64,000 nt of DNA from Streptomyces wuyuanensis (GTDB lineage Bacteria; Actinomycetota; Actinomycetes; Streptomycetales; Streptomycetaceae): the NCBI RefSeq assembly GCF_900103455.1, contig NZ_FNHI01000024.1, positions 88,872 through 152,871 of the forward strand, written 5' to 3'. Position 1 is the stretch's first letter, and the number at the start of each line of letters is the position of its first letter. Shown piece by piece: positions 16,999-25,314 of this stretch. Both the position numbers and the translations under genes were made by a program. The notes beneath the pieces were generated by a model. It was not told the origin of the DNA and searched no databases. It saw only the letters and a program-made list of their open reading frames with translations.

Positions 16999-18360
16999 CT
17001 ACAGCACCGGCAGGTTCTTGCGCAGCTCGAACGCCGTGACCTCGGAGCGGTACTCCTCCCACTCCTGCTTCTTGTTGCGGAGGAAGAAGTCGAAGACGTG
17101 CTCCCCGAGCGTCTCCGCCACCAGTTCGCTGCGCTCCATGAGCATGATGGCCTCGCCGAGGTTCTGCGGGAGGGGCTCGATGCCCATCGCGCGGCGCTCG
17201 GCGTCCGAGAGCGCCCAGACGTCGTCGTCGGCGCCGGCCGGGAGCTCGTAGCCCTCCTCGATGCCCTTGAGGCCCGCGGCGAGCAGGACCGCGTAGGCGA
17301 GGTAGGGGTTGGCGCCCGCGTCGAGGGAGCGGACCTCGATGCGGGACGAGCCGGTCTTGCCCGGCTTGTACATCGGGACGCGGATCAGGGCCGAGCGGTT
17401 GTTGTGGCCCCAGCAGATGTACGAGGGGGCCTCGCCGCCGGAGCCGGCGGTGCGGGCCGAGCCGCCCCAGATGCGCTTGTAGGAGTTGACCCACTGGTTG
17501 GTGACGGCCGAGATCTCCGCGGCGTGCCTGAGCAGGCCGGCGATGAAGGAACGTCCCACCTTGGAGAGCTGGTACTCGGCACCCGACTCGTAGAACGCGT
17601 TCCGGTCGCCTTCGAAGAGGGACAGGTGCGTGTGCATGCCGGAGCCCGGGTGCTCGGAGAAGGGCTTCGGCATGAAGGTCGCCTGCACCCCCTGCTCCAG
17701 CGCGACCTGCTTCATGACCAGGCGGAACGTCATGATGTTGTCCGCCGTGGACAGCGCGTCCGCGTACCGGAGGTCGATCTCCTGCTGGCCCGGCGCGCCC
17801 TCGTGGTGGCTGAACTCCACCGAGATGCCCATGGACTCGAGCATCGTGATGGCCTGGCGGCGGAAGTCCATGCCGACGTTCTGCGGGGTGTGGTCGAAGT
17901 ACCCGGAGTTGTCCGCGGGGGTCGGGCGCGAGCCGTCCAGCGGCCGGTCCTTGAGCAGGAAGAACTCGATCTCGGGGTGCGTGTAGAACGTGAAGCCCAG
18001 GTCCGAGGTCTTCGCCAGGATGCGCTTGAGGACGAAGCGGGGGTCGGCGAAGGACGGCGAGCCGTCGGGCATGAGGATGTCGCAGAACATCCGGGCCGTG
18101 CCGGGGGCCTCCGCGCGCCACGGCAGGATCTGGAAGGTGCCCGGGTCCGGCTTGGCGATCATGTCCGACTCGTAGACGCGGGCGAAGCCCTCGATCGCGG
18201 AGCCGTCGAAGCCGATGCCCTCGTCGAAGGCCTGCTCGAGCTCGGCGGGGGCCACCGCGACCGACTTCAGGAAGCCGAGCACATCGGTGAACCACAGGCG
18301 TACGAACCGGATGTCGCGCTCCTCGAGCGTACGGAGCACGAATTCCTGCTGCTTGTCCAT
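16999..18360 (-). CDS. glnA2: Glutamine synthetase-like ligase (GlnA2 type, gamma-glutamylpolyamine synthetase)
   Basis: ATP-dependent ligase of 453 residues with the full glutamine synthetase fold. It has the N-terminal beta-grasp region (RFVRLWFTDVLG), the FDGSAIEGFARVYESDM signature near residue 55, the active-site metal strand HPEIEFFLLKD and the ATP-binding GSGMHTHLSL. Position near glnE and nadE and the MDKQQEFVLRTLEERD start match the GlnA2 lineage. In Streptomyces coelicolor that lineage has been described as glutamylating polyamines rather than ammonia. That specific role is family knowledge, not visible here. The ATG at 18360 defines the usual length; upstream in-frame residues are not conserved. 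Confidence 0.88.
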   Translation of the reverse strand: MDKQQEFVLRTLEERDIRFVRLWFTDVLGFLKSVAVAPAELEQAFDEGIGFDGSAIEGFARVYESDMIAKPDPGTFQILPWRAEAPGTARMFCDILMPDGSPSFADPRFVLKRILAKTSDLGFTFYTHPEIEFFLLKDRPLDGSRPTPADNSGYFDHTPQNVGMDFRRQAITMLESMGISVEFSHHEGAPGQQEIDLRYADALSTADNIMTFRLVMKQVALEQGVQATFMPKPFSEHPGSGMHTHLSLFEGDRNAFYESGAEYQLSKVGRSFIAGLLRHAAEISAVTNQWVNSYKRIWGGSARTAGSGGEAPSYICWGHNNRSALIRVPMYKPGKTGSSRIEVRSLDAGANPYLAYAVLLAAGLKGIEEGYELPAGADDDVWALSDAERRAMGIEPLPQNLGEAIMLMERSELVAETLGEHVFDFFLRNKKQEWEEYRSEVTAFELRKNLPVL

Positions 18361-18501
18361 AGCCACATCCTTGCAGTTCAGACGGCCTGTGCACCACCGC
18401 CAGGGCGTAGAGGAGAGCTTCAGTATCACGACCCTGGGTTTCGCCCAGATTACGCACCCCGTATGACACGGAGCACGCACCCGCCATTACCATCTGCGCC
18501 C

Positions 18502-18963
18502 ATGGGGGGCATGCGGAACGCCCGCACCGCGCACACCGCGCGTCCCATGGCGCTGTGGAGTGCCGTGGCGACGCTCCTCGCCGCGCTCTTCCTCTGTCTG
18601 GGACAGGCTGACACGGGACCCGGGGCGGCGCGCAAGCACGGCGCTCACGGGGAGGCCGCGGAGTTCCCAGCCGCCGCCTCGGTGTCCCCGGCCCCCGGGC
18701 CGACCGGCGGGGCCACCCGCGCCGTGCCGGGCACCCGGGCCGACTCGGCCGCCGCCTACACCTGTCCGTACGACCGCGGCGACTGCGGGCTCTTCCCGCA
18801 CCTCACGGCGGCCGTCCTCACCGCCCCGCCCCAGGACGCGCCGCCGGCCGCGGCCGGGCTCACGCCCGGCGCCGTGCCGGACCGCGTGCCGGGCGGTCCA
18901 CCGCGCACCGGTGCGCTCCCCCGCGCGCCGGATCTCCACGTCCTTCAGGTGCTGCGGACCTAG
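18502..18963 (+). CDS. Small secreted/membrane protein, unknown function
   Basis: Protein of 153 residues. The N-terminus (MGGMRNARTAHTARP) is followed by one hydrophobic segment at about residues 17-32 (LWSAVATLLAALFLCLG), then a Pro/Ala-rich extracellular-looking part with two Cys in a CPYDRGDCG motif. No family recognised. It is divergent from glnA2 with a 141-bp gap and lies 97 bp upstream of the DUF3105 gene. The second ATG (18511) is an alternative start. Confidence 0.6.
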   Translation: MGGMRNARTAHTARPMALWSAVATLLAALFLCLGQADTGPGAARKHGAHGEAAEFPAAASVSPAPGPTGGATRAVPGTRADSAAAYTCPYDRGDCGLFPHLTAAVLTAPPQDAPPAAAGLTPGAVPDRVPGGPPRTGALPRAPDLHVLQVLRT

Positions 18964-19060
18964 CAGGACCGTTCCACCGCGATCCGTGCCGCCGCGGCCC
19001 ACGGCCGTGGGAGCACGTGCACACCCCACACCCCCCGACGCAGACGAAGGACGAAGCAGA

Positions 19061-19708
19061 GTGTCGAGCAAGACGAACAGGACGAACGACCGCCGCGCCC
19101 GCATAGAGGAGCTGCGCCGCGCCGAGAAGGCCCGCGAGCGCCGCAACCGCATCATCACGATCTCCCTCAGCGGGGTGCTGGTGGCGGGCCTCGTCGGCTT
19201 CGGCGCGTACGTGCTGAACAAGGAGTCCGAGAAGAAGGAGCAGGCCGAGGCCGCCGCCAAGGCCCCGATCAAGGACGAGAAGTCCTGGGACGCCAAGAAG
19301 CTCGGGCGCAACCACGTCACCGCGGCCGTGAAGTACCCGATGAAGCCTCCGGTCGGCGGTGACCACCACCAGGCGTGGATGAACTGCGACCGCAACGTCT
19401 ACGACAAGCCGATCCCCGAGGTGAACGCCGTGCACTCGCTGGAGCACGGGGCCGTGTGGGTCACGTACAGCGACAAGGCCCCGGCCGCGGACGTGCAGAA
19501 GCTCAAGGACAAGGTCGGCAAGACCTCGTACTCGATGATGAGCCCGGTGAAGGACCAGGCCGGGGCCATCATGCTCAGCGCCTGGGGCAAGCAGGTGACG
19601 GTCGACAGCGCGGACGACCCGCGGGTGGACCAGTTCTTCACCAAGTACGTGCAGGGTCCGCAGACGCCCGAGCCGGGTGCCGCGTGCACGGGCGGACTGA
19701 GCGCGTGA
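19061..19708 (+). CDS. DUF3105 single-pass membrane protein
   Basis: Protein of 215 residues starting at GTG (VSSKTNRTNDRRARIEE). A charged coiled-coil-like N-terminus (about residues 8-30) precedes one membrane helix (about 32-52), then an extracellular domain with the DUF3105 hallmarks: HVTAAVKYPMKPPVGGDHHQAW, NCDRNVYD and the HSLEHGAVWVTY block. These are cited here as partial motifs. The conserved His and Cys residues suggest metal or redox chemistry, but no function is established. Its stop overlaps the next start by 4 bp (GTGA), so it is co-translated with the DUF305 gene. Confidence 0.85.
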   Translation: MSSKTNRTNDRRARIEELRRAEKARERRNRIITISLSGVLVAGLVGFGAYVLNKESEKKEQAEAAAKAPIKDEKSWDAKKLGRNHVTAAVKYPMKPPVGGDHHQAWMNCDRNVYDKPIPEVNAVHSLEHGAVWVTYSDKAPAADVQKLKDKVGKTSYSMMSPVKDQAGAIMLSAWGKQVTVDSADDPRVDQFFTKYVQGPQTPEPGAACTGGLSA

Positions 19709-20388
19709 CGCTCACGCTGACGCGTACGCACTGGTTCTCGATCGCGGCGGTGGTGCTGGCGCTGCTGTTCGCGGGCGCGGCCACGGTCGCGTCCGCGGGC
19801 GGCGACAGGCACTCCGGCGGGCATGGAGGCACTGCCGGGGCGGCGGCCGCCCCGGCGGCCGGCTCGGCCGACGCGGGTTTCGCCCGTGACATGGCCGTCC
19901 ACCACCAGCAGGCGGTGGAGATGTCGTTCATCGTCCGGGACCGTACGCAGGACGAGGAGGTGCGGCGGCTCGCCTACGACATCGCCAACACCCAGGCCAA
20001 CCAGCGCGGAATGCTGCTGGGATGGCTCGATCTGTGGGGGCTGCCGAAGGTGGACCCCGGGGCCGGGCCCATGGCCTGGATGGCGCACGGGGACGGCGGT
20101 CACGCGGCCCACGGCGCGCAGCGGCCCGGCGCCGTGATGCCGGGCATGGCCACCCGGGCCGAGCTGGACCGGTTGGCGAAGGCGAGCGGCAAGCAGGCCG
20201 AGGTGCTCTTCCTGCAGCTGATGACCGACCACCACAAGGGCGGCGTCGCGATGGCGGAGGGGTGCGCGGACCTGTGCACCGTGTCCCAGGAGAAGGCACT
20301 GGCCCAGGGCATGGTCGACGCCCAGCAGTCCGAGATGGACCTGATGGCGGACCTCCTGAGGGCACGGGGCGCCGCGCCCCGCGCCTGA
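19705..20388 (+). CDS. DUF305 (CopM-like) exported protein
   Basis: Protein of 227 residues with a signal or anchor segment at about residues 9-30 (WFSIAAVVLALLFAGAATV). It then has the duplicated DUF305 four-helix motif: FARDMAVHHQQAVEMS and later FLQLMTDHHKGGVAMAEG, both with the paired His typical of this ferritin-like family. A His/Met-rich stretch (MAWMAHGDGGHAAHG) lies between. Some members, such as CopM, bind copper or silver outside the cytoplasm, so a metal-handling role is plausible. It begins with GTG inside the previous stop and ends before a strong hairpin. Confidence 0.85.
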   Translation: MTLTLTRTHWFSIAAVVLALLFAGAATVASAGGDRHSGGHGGTAGAAAAPAAGSADAGFARDMAVHHQQAVEMSFIVRDRTQDEEVRRLAYDIANTQANQRGMLLGWLDLWGLPKVDPGAGPMAWMAHGDGGHAAHGAQRPGAVMPGMATRAELDRLAKASGKQAEVLFLQLMTDHHKGGVAMAEGCADLCTVSQEKALAQGMVDAQQSEMDLMADLLRARGAAPRA

Positions 20389-20400
20389 GGACCGGCGAGC

Positions 20401-20439
20401 CACCGCGTGGGCCGGGCGGCCGGCCCGCCCCACGCGGTG
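20401..20439 (+). terminator. Hairpin after DUF305 gene
   Basis: CACCGCGTGGG (20401-20411) pairs perfectly with CCCACGCGGTG (20429-20439). The gap to the convergent DUF5990 gene (20389-20713, 325 bp) otherwise contains only degenerate GGCCCGCCCGAC-like repeats (20580-20645) and no gene that I can support. Confidence 0.75.
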
Positions 20440-20713
20440 GTCCTGTGACGCGGGGTGCCGTTCGATCGGCGCGGCGGTGCCCGGCACGGACCGGAGGCGC
20501 TGGAGGCCGGGCCGCTGAGCAGGGGTGGAGCGCACACACGTGCGGTGACGCGCCGATGCCGCGCAGGGGCCTGGCGCGAGGTGCCGGCCCGCCCGACAAC
20601 TGCCTGGCCCGTCCGAACGGCGTCACGGCCCGCCCGACACGGTGGAGGGCCCGCCCCGTGGTGGACCCGCGCCACGCGTCGTCGCACGCCGAGGCGGACC
20701 GCCGGCCGGCCGC

Positions 20714-21154
20714 TCAGCCCTTCTGCGTGCCCCTCGCCCGCCACACCACCCGCGGCGGACGGAGGGCCGCGCACAGGGGGAGGCCGTGGCCGTCGGTCAG
20801 GCCGATCGTGGTCTCGGCGTGGCCCCCGGCCACCAGTTCCGGCGGGATGTCGCCCAGGAAGAGCTTCGCCCGCCGGAACATCGCGAACGCGCCGCCCGCG
20901 GGCAGTTCGCCCCAGGTCAGGTAGACGAAGCGCGCCCCGCGCGGGCCGTGCACCCAGGGGCCGCGGAAGTCGGTCGTCCCGTCGGGCGCCGCCACGACGT
21001 CGGCGGTAAGGTCGAAGACGGCTTCCTCGGCGTCCGCCGGGACCAGTTGGTCGGGCTCCTTGCCGCGCTGGGTGCCGACGTGCACGTCGAAGAAGTCCCC
21101 GCAGTCCCGGCCGGGGAGATCCCGGCCCGTGATGCGCAGCGTCAGCAGGGCCAT
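20714..21154 (-). CDS. DUF5990 family protein
   Basis: Soluble protein of 146 residues (MALLTLRITGRDLPGRDCG). It consists of beta-rich sequence with the DUF5990 pattern: GTQRGKEPDQLVPADA, an FRGPWVHGPRGARFVYLTWG core and an arginine-rich C-terminus. The family is widespread in Streptomyces and has no known function. It is divergent from the CBS-domain gene, with an 18-bp tandem repeat between them. The ATG at 21154 has GAGAGGAA upstream. Confidence 0.75.
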   Translation of the reverse strand: MALLTLRITGRDLPGRDCGDFFDVHVGTQRGKEPDQLVPADAEEAVFDLTADVVAAPDGTTDFRGPWVHGPRGARFVYLTWGELPAGGAFAMFRRAKLFLGDIPPELVAGGHAETTIGLTDGHGLPLCAALRPPRVVWRARGTQKG

Positions 21155-21190
21155 CGGCAGGTTCCTCTCCGCCCGCGCGGGACGAGGGGC

Positions 21191-21226
21191 GTGACATCGG
21201 GTGACAACGTGACATCGGGTGACAAC
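21191..21226. repeat. Tandem 18-bp repeat in divergent promoter region
   Basis: Two perfect adjacent copies of GTGACATCGGGTGACAAC. Each contains two GTGACA elements, so GTGACA occurs at 21191, 21201, 21209 and 21219. The array lies midway between the divergent DUF5990 (start 21154) and CBS (start 21260) genes, where an operator would be expected. Confidence 0.8.
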
Positions 21227-21259
21227 GGGCGTGGGCCGCGCCCAGGAGGTACGAACCCC

Positions 21260-21679
21260 ATGACCACCGCCAAGGACATCATGCATCCCGGGGCCCAGTG
21301 GATCCCGGCGCACGAAACTCTCGACCGTGCCGCGCAGTTGATGCGCGAGCTGAACGTGGGCGCACTGCCCATCGCCGACGCCGACGAACGGCTGTGCGGC
21401 ATTCTGACCGACCGCGACATCGTGGTCGGCTGCGTGGCCATGGGCCACGACCCGTCGAAGATCACGGCGGGCGACATGGCCCGTGGTACCCCGCGCTGGA
21501 TCGAATCGGGCGCGGACGTCGGCGACGTACTGCACGAGATGCAGGAGCACCAGATCCGCCGGCTGCCCGTGATCGAGAACAAGCGTCTCGTCGGCATGAT
21601 CAGCGAGGCCGACCTGGCGCAGCACCTGTCGGAGGACCAGCTCGCCCAGTGGGTGGAGCAGGTCTACGCGCGGGCCTGA
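21260..21679 (+). CDS. CBS-domain pair protein (HRP1-like)
   Basis: Protein of 139 residues made of two CBS motifs: residues about 5-60 (DIMHPGAQWIPAHETLDRAA, ILTDRDI) and 70-125 (MARGTPRWIESG, RLPVIENKRLVGMISEADL). Such stand-alone pairs bind adenine nucleotides and often act as energy or redox sensors. The mycobacterial homologue HRP1 is a dormancy-regulon protein. No catalytic domain is attached. The AGGAGGT site at 21244-21250 fixes the ATG. Confidence 0.88.
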   Translation: MTTAKDIMHPGAQWIPAHETLDRAAQLMRELNVGALPIADADERLCGILTDRDIVVGCVAMGHDPSKITAGDMARGTPRWIESGADVGDVLHEMQEHQIRRLPVIENKRLVGMISEADLAQHLSEDQLAQWVEQVYARA

Positions 21680-21766
21680 CCCACCGTCAGCCCGTCGGCG
21701 CCGTCCGGGCACGGGGCCCGACCCGGGCCCCGAGCGGGGGCCGACGGCCGTGGACGGGCCGGGCTC

Positions 21767-22612
21767 TCATCCCGTTTTCAGGACCGCCCGGGCCACCGCG
21801 TCCGGGCGGTCCAGCATGACCAGGTGTCCCGACGGCTCGACGGCCTCGAAGCGCGCGTCGCCGAGTTCCCGGGCGAGGGCGCGCTGCCGTTCCAGCCAGC
21901 GGGCCGTGGAGCGCCGTCCGCCGCCGTCCGCCGCCGCCAGTACGGTCACGGGCACACCGCGCGGGAGCGGGAACCGCGCACGCAGCGCGAGGAGTTCGGC
22001 GGCGACCGCGCGGTAGTGGGTGTTCTCCAGCAGGGCGCCCTGCAGCACGCGCGAGGTGCCGTAGCAGCGGCGTACGAGCTCGGCGGGAGCGGGGTCGCCT
22101 CCGCCGGCGCGGGACAGCCGTACCAGGGCGCGCCGGAGGGCCGGGCCGATCGCGGCGGGCGCGCCGACGGCCGTCAGCGCCGAGCCGAGGCCGTGCGCCA
22201 CCGCGGTACGGACGGCGGGTGCGACGGGCGCCCTGGCGTCCTCCTCGATGCTGGCGTCGACCAGCACGAGGCCAGCCGTACGGGCGGGGTGGAGGCGGGC
22301 GAAGGCCTCCGCGTGGAAGCCCGCGATGGAGTGGCCGACGACGGTGGCGGGCGGCCCGCCGAGCCCGAGGGCGTCGAGGAGCCCGGCGATGCGGTGGGCC
22401 TCCCCGGCCGCGGACGGGGGCACCGCGGCGGGGCCGCTCAGTCCGTGCCCGGGCCGGTCGAACCGGACGACGGTGCGGTACGGGGTCAGCAGAGGCACGA
22501 CGGGGTCCCAGTCGAACCAGCTCATGGCGAGGCCCGCGCTGAGCACGCACACGGGCCCGCCGCCCTCGACGACCACGTGGTGGGGCACTCCGCCGATCCG
22601 TACGAACGTCAC
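21767..22612 (-). CDS. Alpha/beta hydrolase
   Basis: Protein of 281 residues with an alpha/beta-hydrolase fold. The oxyanion strand is RPGHGLSG, the nucleophile elbow appears as GHSIAG (Ser at about residue 98), the acid is probably in VLVDASIEED or near VTVLAAADGG, and the catalytic His is in EPSGHLVMLDRPD near the C-terminus. The substrate is unknown. It starts with GTG overlapping the stop of the upstream DUF998-like gene by 4 bp, so the two form a coupled pair. Confidence 0.85.
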   Translation of the reverse strand: MTFVRIGGVPHHVVVEGGGPVCVLSAGLAMSWFDWDPVVPLLTPYRTVVRFDRPGHGLSGPAAVPPSAAGEAHRIAGLLDALGLGGPPATVVGHSIAGFHAEAFARLHPARTAGLVLVDASIEEDARAPVAPAVRTAVAHGLGSALTAVGAPAAIGPALRRALVRLSRAGGGDPAPAELVRRCYGTSRVLQGALLENTHYRAVAAELLALRARFPLPRGVPVTVLAAADGGGRRSTARWLERQRALARELGDARFEAVEPSGHLVMLDRPDAVARAVLKTG

Positions 22613-23325
22613 GCCGTCCCCCTCGCTCCCGGCCGCCCCTGGCCGGGCCGGCTCGCGCCCTCCCGCGCCACGGACAGCGCGAGCACCGCCAGCCACCCTG
22701 CCACGATCAGCACCTGGAGTCGCTGCCCTGCGCCGAGCCACCAGATGCCGCGGCCCGCCTCGAAGGCGGCGACGGCGGTCAGCGTCCAGACGGTGGCAGC
22801 GAGTTCGAGGACGACGAGGACGGGGCCGACCCGGCCCAGCAGCGGCCACCGGCGGTAGCGGCGGGCGGCGACGGTGAGCGCGGCCATCCCGGTGAGGGCG
22901 CCGGCCATGGCGAGGCTGGAGCTGACGGCGTGCGCGGTGTGGGTCGCCGGGACGAGACCCGCCGTCTCGAGCGCCGCGCACTCCGGGTCGTCGGTGGGCG
23001 CGCAGCTGAGCGGCAGCCGTGAGTCGACGGCGGTCGCCAGCCCGAATACCGCGAGGGCGGTCCAGCCGGCGAGGGACCACGGCCGTCTCGGGGGCATCGG
23101 CAGCGCGGCGGCCGCCCCGGCGAGGACGAGGAGGCCGGCGGCGAGGTCCGTGGCCCGGAACAGGCCGCCGAAGGGCTGGTCCGCGGCCGAGAGTTCGCTG
23201 ACGTACGCCCGGACCGGGTCGAGGCCGGTGGCCAGGAGCAGTTCGAGCACCCACGCGGTGTACAGGAGGGCGCCGAGTGCGATAAGCAGCGCGACAGTTC
23301 TGGATGTACGGGATGTTTCGGGCAT
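22609..23325 (-). CDS. DUF998-type multipass membrane protein
   Basis: Protein of 238 residues with about six membrane segments starting at residue 11. Features such as YVSELSAADQPFGGLFRATD in the first loop (YVSELSA being the family hallmark) and SSLAMAGALTGMAAL match DUF998 proteins, a family without assigned activity. It is translationally coupled to the downstream hydrolase (GTGA overlap), suggesting the two act together, for example on a lipid. Confidence 0.75.
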   Translation of the reverse strand: MPETSRTSRTVALLIALGALLYTAWVLELLLATGLDPVRAYVSELSAADQPFGGLFRATDLAAGLLVLAGAAAALPMPPRRPWSLAGWTALAVFGLATAVDSRLPLSCAPTDDPECAALETAGLVPATHTAHAVSSSLAMAGALTGMAALTVAARRYRRWPLLGRVGPVLVVLELAATVWTLTAVAAFEAGRGIWWLGAGQRLQVLIVAGWLAVLALSVAREGASRPGQGRPGARGTA

Positions 23326-23418
23326 CGTGCCCCATGCTAGGTCGTGCCGCGTTCAGCCCCACCCGGGGCCCGTCCCCCCGCGGGGGCGGTGCGCGCATGT
23401 TCGACCGACCGGAGGGCC

Positions 23419-25164
23419 ATGTCCAGTCAGGAGCACACCCGTCAGACCTCTCACACCCGGCGCGCCGTGCTCGGTGCCGGGATCGCCGCCGCCGGGTCGG
23501 GGCTGCTCGCCGCCTGCTCGGGCGGCGGGGCGGCCGACGGCGGCCGTGGCGCGGCGGGTGCCCCCGCCGAGGGGTCCGTACCGGCCGACGGAAAGAAGGT
23601 CGGCGGCCCGGCGGCGGTGCGCAGCGTGGGCCCGCTCCGCACACGTACGTTCACGGCCACGCCCAGCACGGTCGACATCGGCCGCGGGCGCACGTTCAGG
23701 ACCTGGACGTACAACGACCAGCTGCCGGGGAAGGAGGTACGGATCAACGCCGGGGACACGCTCGAACTCACCCTGTCCAACCATCTGCCCGTGCCCACCA
23801 CCGTGCACTGGCACGGCATCGCCCTCGAGAACAAGATGGACGGCGTGCCTGGCGTGACGCAGCCGGCGGTCAAGCCGGGCGGGACCTTCGCGTACCGCTT
23901 CACCGTGCCGCACGCCGGCACGTACTGGTTCCACCCGCACTACGGCGTGCAGATCGACCGCGGCATGTACGCGCCGCTGATCGTGGAGGACCCGAAGGAG
24001 CCCCTCGCCTACGACCACGAGTGGATCATCGTCCTGGACGACTGGATCGACGGCGTGGGCGGGTCCACGCCCGACGACGTGCTGTCGCAGCTCCGCAAGG
24101 GCAAGCCCGCCATGGGCCACGGCAACGCGCACGACGGCGGCCACGGCGGCCGGGACGAGGACGACGACGAACGCGAGCGGGACCGCGGGGAGGACGACGA
24201 CGAGGAGCGCGGCGGCCGCCCTCGGTCCCGGCCCTCCGGCGGCGTCGACGCCGGGTACGGGCCGGCCAGGGCCCAGGAACCGGACAGGGGCCACGGGTCA
24301 CCGGGGCCGGCCGGCGGCAGGGGTCCGCGCCGGCTGCTGAGCGACGCCACGAGCAAGCTGCTCGGCGGCCATGCGGGAGATGTCGCGTACCCGTACTACC
24401 TCATCAACGGGCGCACGGCGGACGACCCGGCGGAGTTCAAGGCCAAGCCCGGCGACCGGATCCGGCTGCGCATCATCAACGCCGGCGGCGAGACGGCCTT
24501 CCGGGTGGCGCTCGGCGGCCACGAGATGACCGTGGTCCACTCGGACGGTTTCCCCGTCCACCCGTACAAGACCGACGCGCTGCTGCTGGGCATGGCCGAG
24601 CGGTACGACGTGATGGTCACGGCGAAGGACGGGGTTTTCCCGTTCACGGCGCTGGCGGAGGGCAAGCGGGGCTCGGCGATGGCCGTGCTGCGGACCGGCA
24701 GCGGGGCGACGCCCAAGCCGTCGACCCGGCCGTCGGAGCTGGACCGCAGGGTGCTCCAGTCGTCCGCGCACCTGCGGCCGGAGGAGTCGGTGAAACTCGA
24801 CCGGCGCCGCCCTGACCGCCTCATCCGGTTCACGCTGACCGGCGGCATGAAGCGCTACGACTGGGCCTTCGACCGGCAGCCGTACGACCCGGAGGTGCTC
24901 CACAAGATCGAGTACGGCGAGCGGGTGCGGCTGGTGGTCATCAACGCCACGGACATGTGGCACCCCATGCACCTGCACGGCCACACCTTCGCCCTCGCCG
25001 GCATCGACTCCCTGGGCGCCCGGAAGGACACGGCGATCCTGCTGCCGCACCGCAAACTGGTGGCGGACTTCGACGCGGACAACCCGGGCCTGTGGATGTT
25101 CCACTGCCACAACATCTACCACTCGGAGTCCGGGATGATGACGACGCTGGCGTACGAGGACTGA
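23419..25164 (+). CDS. Tat-exported multicopper oxidase
   Basis: Laccase-like enzyme of 581 residues, acting outside the membrane. The N-terminus carries a twin-arginine motif (TRRAVLGAG) and a lipobox-like LLAAC (Cys near residue 34), suggesting a Tat lipoprotein. Copper ligands are all present: HWHG and HPHYG in the first cupredoxin domain, HPMHLHGHTF and HCHNIYHSESGM in the last. The Met after the final motif completes the type 1 site. An unusual acidic/His-rich insert (about residues 230-300: GHGNAHDGGHGG then runs of D/E/R) interrupts the middle. The ATG at 23419 follows GGAGGG closely. Possible roles are copper detoxification or phenol oxidation. Confidence 0.9.
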   Translation: MSSQEHTRQTSHTRRAVLGAGIAAAGSGLLAACSGGGAADGGRGAAGAPAEGSVPADGKKVGGPAAVRSVGPLRTRTFTATPSTVDIGRGRTFRTWTYNDQLPGKEVRINAGDTLELTLSNHLPVPTTVHWHGIALENKMDGVPGVTQPAVKPGGTFAYRFTVPHAGTYWFHPHYGVQIDRGMYAPLIVEDPKEPLAYDHEWIIVLDDWIDGVGGSTPDDVLSQLRKGKPAMGHGNAHDGGHGGRDEDDDERERDRGEDDDEERGGRPRSRPSGGVDAGYGPARAQEPDRGHGSPGPAGGRGPRRLLSDATSKLLGGHAGDVAYPYYLINGRTADDPAEFKAKPGDRIRLRIINAGGETAFRVALGGHEMTVVHSDGFPVHPYKTDALLLGMAERYDVMVTAKDGVFPFTALAEGKRGSAMAVLRTGSGATPKPSTRPSELDRRVLQSSAHLRPEESVKLDRRRPDRLIRFTLTGGMKRYDWAFDRQPYDPEVLHKIEYGERVRLVVINATDMWHPMHLHGHTFALAGIDSLGARKDTAILLPHRKLVADFDADNPGLWMFHCHNIYHSESGMMTTLAYED

Positions 25165-25190
25165 TCCTCGGGAGGGTCCGTCCTCCTCCG

Positions 25191-25220
25191 GGCCCCACCC
25201 GGTCACCCAGAGGTGGGGCC
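25191..25220 (+). terminator. Hairpin after multicopper oxidase
   Basis: GGCCCCACC (25191-25199) pairs with GGTGGGGCC (25212-25220) 26 bp after the stop codon, followed by TTCGG. Confidence 0.7.
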
Positions 25221-25278
25221 TTCGGCGCGGGCGGGCCCGGCGGGCGGGGCCCGCGGGGGTGGCGCGCGCCACACCGCC

Positions 25279-25308
25279 GGGACATCGCGTCAGAGAGACG
25301 ATTACACT
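25279..25308 (+). promoter_or_regulatory. Leaderless nadE promoter
   Basis: TACACT (25303-25308) is a good actinobacterial -10 whose end lies 6 bp before the nadE GTG, so transcription should start at or next to the first codon. GGGACA (25279-25284) is a possible -35 at 18 bp. No ribosome site is present. Confidence 0.65.
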
Positions 25309-25314
25309 GGGCGC

